Assembly (NCBI GenBank): GCA_002762915.1
Contig: PCYF01000012.1
Span: forward strand, 1 to 6,300
Length of the DNA stretch: 6,300 bases
From: Candidatus Woesearchaeota archaeon CG10_big_fil_rev_8_21_14_0_10_32_9
GTDB lineage: Archaea; Nanobdellota; Nanobdellia; Woesearchaeales; 21-14-0-10-32-9
Reading direction: 5' to 3'
Part shown: piece by piece, positions 5,044 to 6,300 of the stretch
Layout: each line of letters begins with the position of its first letter
Numbering within the stretch: the stretch's first letter is position 1
Notes under the pieces: model-generated
Told to the model about the DNA's origin: nothing
The model's database searches: none
Seen by the model: only the letters and a program-made list of their open reading frames with translations
Program-made: the position numbers and the translations under genes

Positions 5044-5835
5044 CTAAAATATGGTGGTCTGCATCGATTGTAATACTTCTGTTTTTTCTTTTAATTCTTC
5101 TAAACTGATTTCTCCGTTTGCAAATCGCATCTTTAACATCTCAAAAGGATCAGTAATGTTTACGATTTGTGTGTTTACTTTTTTGTGTGGCGTCTGAGTT
5201 GTTGTTGAGAATGCTTTCTCGATTTTTTCTTTCAAGTCTTTACTGCTAATATATGCATAAATTTGTGTGGTATAAATATCACTATGTCCTAGACTTCTTT
5301 GAATATAATAAAGATCTACGCCCTTCTCGAGCAAGTATGTAGCATACGTGTGTCTTAATGTATGAAAAGAGTATAAGTGTCTTTTTTGTCCATCACTTGT
5401 TGGTGTAGATTCAATTAATAATCCTGCCTTTTTTAAGTAACGCCGAAATTTTATTGATAAATAATTAGTGCTGATACACCTGTTTGATTTTGTTGTTGGA
5501 ATAAAATATTCGGATTCTGTTATTCTAAACCATTTCTCAATCAAAGGCTTAATTGAAGAAGGCAACATCACATATCTATCTTTTGATCCTTTTCCTTGTA
5601 CTATCTTTATTTTTCCATCAACTGTATCTACCTCTTGTCTCTTTAATTGACATATCTCGCTAATTCTCAAACCACAAAATAAAGATACTAAACATGCGAT
5701 AAAAATATCAGTCTCTTCAATTGCAGTAAATAAATCTAGTAATTGTTTTTTGTTAAAAACATTTGGCAGTATTCTTCCTCGTCCCTCATTCTGATCTTTT
5801 CCTCTCTTAAGTTTTTTTGTTTTTTTGAATCCCAT
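5044..5835 (-). CDS. XerA-like tyrosine recombinase with SHOCT-like C-terminal tail (263 aa)
   Basis: This is a site-specific recombinase with all catalytic residues: R57 (GLRISE), K82 (GKGSKDR), H158 and R161 (HTLRHTY), H184 (LGHSD) and nucleophile Y193 (TTQIYAYIS). The N terminus is about 20 basic residues (MGFKKTKKLKRGK), with no SAM-like core-binding domain. A linker leads to residues 229-255 (DPFEMLKMRFANGEISLEEL), which fit a SHOCT-type short C-terminal domain, a motif often involved in protein oligomerisation. GAGGT (5849-5845) precedes the ATG by 9 nt. The upstream gene ends 1 nt before this start, so the two form an operon. The sequence is clearly different from the recombinase at 3149-3712, so these are not recent duplicates. 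Integrase, resolvase and chromosome dimer resolution are all possible; an element-linked role seems likelier from context. Confidence 0.92.
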   Translation of the reverse strand: MGFKKTKKLKRGKDQNEGRGRILPNVFNKKQLLDLFTAIEETDIFIACLVSLFCGLRISEICQLKRQEVDTVDGKIKIVQGKGSKDRYVMLPSSIKPLIEKWFRITESEYFIPTTKSNRCISTNYLSIKFRRYLKKAGLLIESTPTSDGQKRHLYSFHTLRHTYATYLLEKGVDLYYIQRSLGHSDIYTTQIYAYISSKDLKEKIEKAFSTTTQTPHKKVNTQIVNITDPFEMLKMRFANGEISLEELKEKTEVLQSMQTTIF

Positions 5836-5836
5836 T

Positions 5837-6226
5837 TTACATCGACCTCACAAGATTCAAACCTTGAACCCTAATTTCTACGCAGACGCTGTTTTTGCTT
5901 TCATGTCGACTCTTAAAATGCATGTGTAGTGCTGTTTTTTGGTTTATCTGTCCGTTTTTTAGTTGAAATCGTATTGTTTCAGGAATTCTTTCAAGAAGAC
6001 ACCAACGATAAATTTTAAATGGATTATGTCCTTGCTCCATGAGAAATGCGTACAATTCTCGTTCCTTGCCGAGAAGCATAGAATTCTTTTTATAATGATG
6101 CTGAGCAATTTTAGCCATTATCTTGGTAAAATCGCGAACATATTCCTCACCAAAGCGAACACTAACCTCTTTCTTTATAGACTCATACTCTATCAACCAA
6201 TTTTTACGAAGATACATTTCTTTCAC
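5837..6226 (-). CDS. Basic helical protein paired with the downstream recombinase (129 aa)
   Basis: The function is not recognised from a named family. The chosen start is GTG 6226 because GGAGGT (6240-6235) lies 8 nt before it. ATG 6217 is too far from that site for ideal spacing, and the TTG at 6289 has no ribosome site. The product is basic, soluble and predicted mostly helical. The stretch ERIPETIRFQLKNGQINQKT recalls the helix-turn-helix of ParB-like proteins, which is weak evidence for DNA binding. It ends with NLVRSM and a TAA, with 1 nt before the recombinase ATG. Because that recombinase lacks a core-binding domain, this protein could supply DNA binding as a separate subunit; that is inference. 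It does not look like the four-helix Avd accessory protein. Confidence 0.75.
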   Translation of the reverse strand: MKEMYLRKNWLIEYESIKKEVSVRFGEEYVRDFTKIMAKIAQHHYKKNSMLLGKERELYAFLMEQGHNPFKIYRWCLLERIPETIRFQLKNGQINQKTALHMHFKSRHESKNSVCVEIRVQGLNLVRSM

Positions 6227-6299
6227 GACGCTCGACCTCCAACCATTCGCCAGAAGCCAAAATTCGCGGGAATAAAGCCCACAGCTCAAGAATTCGCAG
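6204..6299 (-). CDS. Possible C-terminal end of an upstream gene (5' end outside window)
   Basis: A frame open from the right edge reads LRILELWALFPRILASGEW through to VERRERNVSS and a TAA. Its composition looks protein-like, and it would overlap the next gene's GTG start by 23 nt, a common operon arrangement in archaea. The open stretch is only 31 codons, so chance is possible. The overlapping frame (upstream of GTG 6226) is also open here, so only one of the two is likely coding before 6226. Confidence 0.35.
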   Translation of the reverse strand: MRILELWALFPRILASGEWLEVERRERNVSS

Positions 6300-6300
6300 A

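Noticed and set aside
5851..5870. tRNA 3' end or integration site (ATTCAAACC, TTGAACCC)
   Set aside because: No T-arm with five pairs, acceptor stem or anticodon arm can be built, and the bases lie in the coding sequence of the 129-aa gene.

Overview
This AT-rich window reads as DNA from an archaeon or an archaeal mobile element. The support is BRE/TATA-type promoters about 25 bp upstream of probable transcript starts (clearest at 1544-1560), strong GGAGGT-type ribosome sites, and two archaeal XerA-like tyrosine recombinases. The gene styles suggest a DPANN lineage (Woesearchaeota/Nanoarchaeota-like), but that placement is inference.

Left part (1-2744): an apparently complete diversity-generating retroelement (DGR). 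A reverse transcriptase gene runs leftward from 1464 off the window edge. It diverges from a rightward gene for a 271-residue variable protein (1608-2423). The variable repeat (VR, 2189-2280) lies inside that gene, and the template repeat (TR, 2628-2719) lies downstream of it, both in the same orientation. The two 92-bp copies differ at 13 positions, and every difference is at an adenine of the template. This is the signature of adenine-targeted mutagenic retrohoming. The TR sits inside a probable structured RNA of about 280 nt (2464-2744) whose ends pair with each other. The reverse transcriptase carries a C-terminal extension resembling an HTH_40 helix-turn-helix domain, followed by a CX3C motif. 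No avd-like accessory gene is visible.

Middle (2745-3148): no gene. This T-rich stretch holds degenerate direct repeats spaced 84, 84, 52 and 52 bp; the last overlaps the promoter of the next gene.

Right part (3149-6300): integration and mobility genes. A minimal tyrosine recombinase is translationally coupled (ATGA overlap) to a four-helix membrane protein with a long charged helical middle and a PD-(D/E)XK-like C-terminal domain. Converging on these from the right are a second tyrosine recombinase with a SHOCT-like tail, an abutting 129-residue basic protein, and possibly the end of a third gene. Both recombinases lack the usual N-terminal core-binding domain. The DGR therefore lies beside, or is carried by, an integrative element or provirus.

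How the parts would work together: the TR RNA is copied by the reverse transcriptase with errors at adenines, and the cDNA replaces the VR, changing up to about 15 codons of the variable protein. GC-rich sequence and hairpins after the VR probably mark the homing target.
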